Positions 29,401-30,405 of a stretch of 30,405 nt of DNA are shown here, one piece after another (the stretch's first letter is position 1; each line of letters begins with the position of its first letter). The stretch is from Apostichopus californicus (Eukaryota > Echinodermata > Holothuroidea > Aspidochirotida > Stichopodidae). The stretch spans positions 1 through 30,405 of the forward strand of contig JAIPMN010041421.1 of the NCBI GenBank assembly GCA_020650975.1. Reading direction: 5' to 3'. The notes under the pieces are model-generated. The model did no database searches. It was not told the DNA's origin and saw only the letters and a list, made by a program, of their open reading frames with translations. Made by a program: the position numbers and the translations under genes.

Positions 29401-30405
29401 AAAATCAACTCCCAATTTACAGTATATACCTTAATGCACATGCTAGTCAATGTTTGAATTACTCCCTAAAGAAATGATAAGGATACTAGCAATTAGTTGA
29501 TATATTGGTCCTTATTGGATATGGTCATTGATGGTTTCTTCAGGATCTTGTGAAAACTTAGAATGATAATTGCGTAAATATGACATCTGAGGGTGTACAT
29601 GACATGTATTTGATAAGTTAGACTTATATGGTGTGAACATACACTGTCTGGGAGTGTGTGGTCAAGTACTCAGTTGTATCTATTGCATACTACTGTATGT
29701 GGATCATACATTTGCTGATCATCAAATGTTCATACTACAAACATATCAAAGCACCTTACCTTGTGTTACACAGTACACACTATTTGAGTGAATTGAATAT
29801 CCTACTAAATATGTTTGTTCATGAATGTTAGATCCTCCCTTTTTCTTGAAAGAAAGAGAAAGTTCAGTTACTTCACCTAGAATGTTCCATTTTAGTGCTT
29901 AAAACAATACTGTACAGGTAGTTCATAAAAAAAAATTAAATTGAAAGAACCTCAAGTGCAGTGGTATAGTTGTTTGTGACACACAACATTTGTGTTACTG
30001 TATGTTAAACAGCTTGTGAGTACAGTAGTTTAATGTACTGAAACCATGCATTTCCTATGTTTGCTGGGAGACAACCTATACAGTACCTGTAAGTATCGTC
30101 ACTCATACATCCCCGAAAACAGTTAAGTTTGGAGACAATAATGTATGGGAAATGAGAGATAGGAAAGGTCTACATGTGCATTGCCCTCCTGTAATACATC
30201 TGTTGGTCATTCAGTAAAATTCATTGTTTTAGTTAATGTATGGTTGGCTAAAATTGTAAAGTTTTAAGGTGCTGCAAGGCCTCATGCAGTAAATGGAGTT
30301 TTGACAACCATTGTGGGTTGAAGACAAGTTCTTCACAGGTTGCACCTTGCCATATCTTTGCATTATTCCATGATGAAAATAGCCTGCCATACAATATTAA
30401 CAATG
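26434..30405. other. Non-coding stretch enriched in TACTGTA / TACAGTA
   Basis: No recognisable exon on either strand. The words TACTGTA or its complement TACAGTA occur about 20 times here, including runs such as TACTGTACAGTA (about 27541) and ATACAGTACAGTACTG (about 28411). The 62-codon minus frame at 29026-29214 has protein-like composition but no family I can name. Confidence 0.5.
28929..28970. repeat. 10-bp inverted repeat, possible hairpin
   Basis: GATTGCAGGA (28929-28938) and TCCTGCAATC (28961-28970) are perfect complements around a 22-base loop. Confidence 0.75.

Overview
This is a eukaryotic, gene-poor, intron- and transposon-rich window, AT-rich outside its mobile elements. Exons are short and bounded by GT/AG sites, and ten Ns mark a scaffold gap at 11029-11038. 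The mobile elements (THAP/TTAA elements, an XPG-nuclease element, 'AGGTCAAAGGTCA' satellite-like arrays) and a death-effector-domain gene fit a marine invertebrate deuterostome, most likely an echinoderm; a sea cucumber is only a guess. No prokaryotic operon, CRISPR array, rRNA or tRNA is visible.

Layout. 1-480: degenerate ~210-bp tandem repeat. 1800-3560: a ~144-bp tandem array with a ~430-bp three-unit higher-order period; its units carry direct repeats of nuclear-receptor half-sites. 3744-4395: small foldback element with inverted ends made of short repeats and a perfect 9-bp target duplication. 5339-9744: four phase-compatible plus-strand exons of a protein with a death-effector-like domain followed by a coiled coil. 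Its introns hold a 610-bp TIR element (7960-8569) and a diverged relative of the half-site array (8954-9583). 10733-13470: a TTAA-flanked Kolobok-like transposon with a broken THAP gene and a divergent acidic ORF on the other strand; it contains a 210-bp duplication across the N gap that looks like an assembly artefact. 14175-16778: minus strand, the first two exons of a gene resembling tRNA (uracil-2'-O-)-methyltransferase TRMT44; later exons were not found. 16944-22630: a 5.7-kb element with repetitive inverted ends, into which a second element (17372-20942, ~270-bp TIRs) seems nested. The inner element carries a decayed gene for a protein with an XPG/FEN1-like nuclease core and a C-terminal cysteine cluster. 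22640-30405: mostly non-coding, with short repeats and a marked excess of the words TACTGTA/TACAGTA.

The two host genes are unrelated and convergent: the death-effector gene runs rightward, the methyltransferase leftward. Most of the remaining recognisable sequence is mobile DNA, at least five element types, some nested. The items most worth following are the XPG-nuclease/cysteine-cluster element inside a MULE-like host element, the half-site higher-order satellite, and the pairing of a THAP ORF with a divergent acidic ORF inside one TTAA element.
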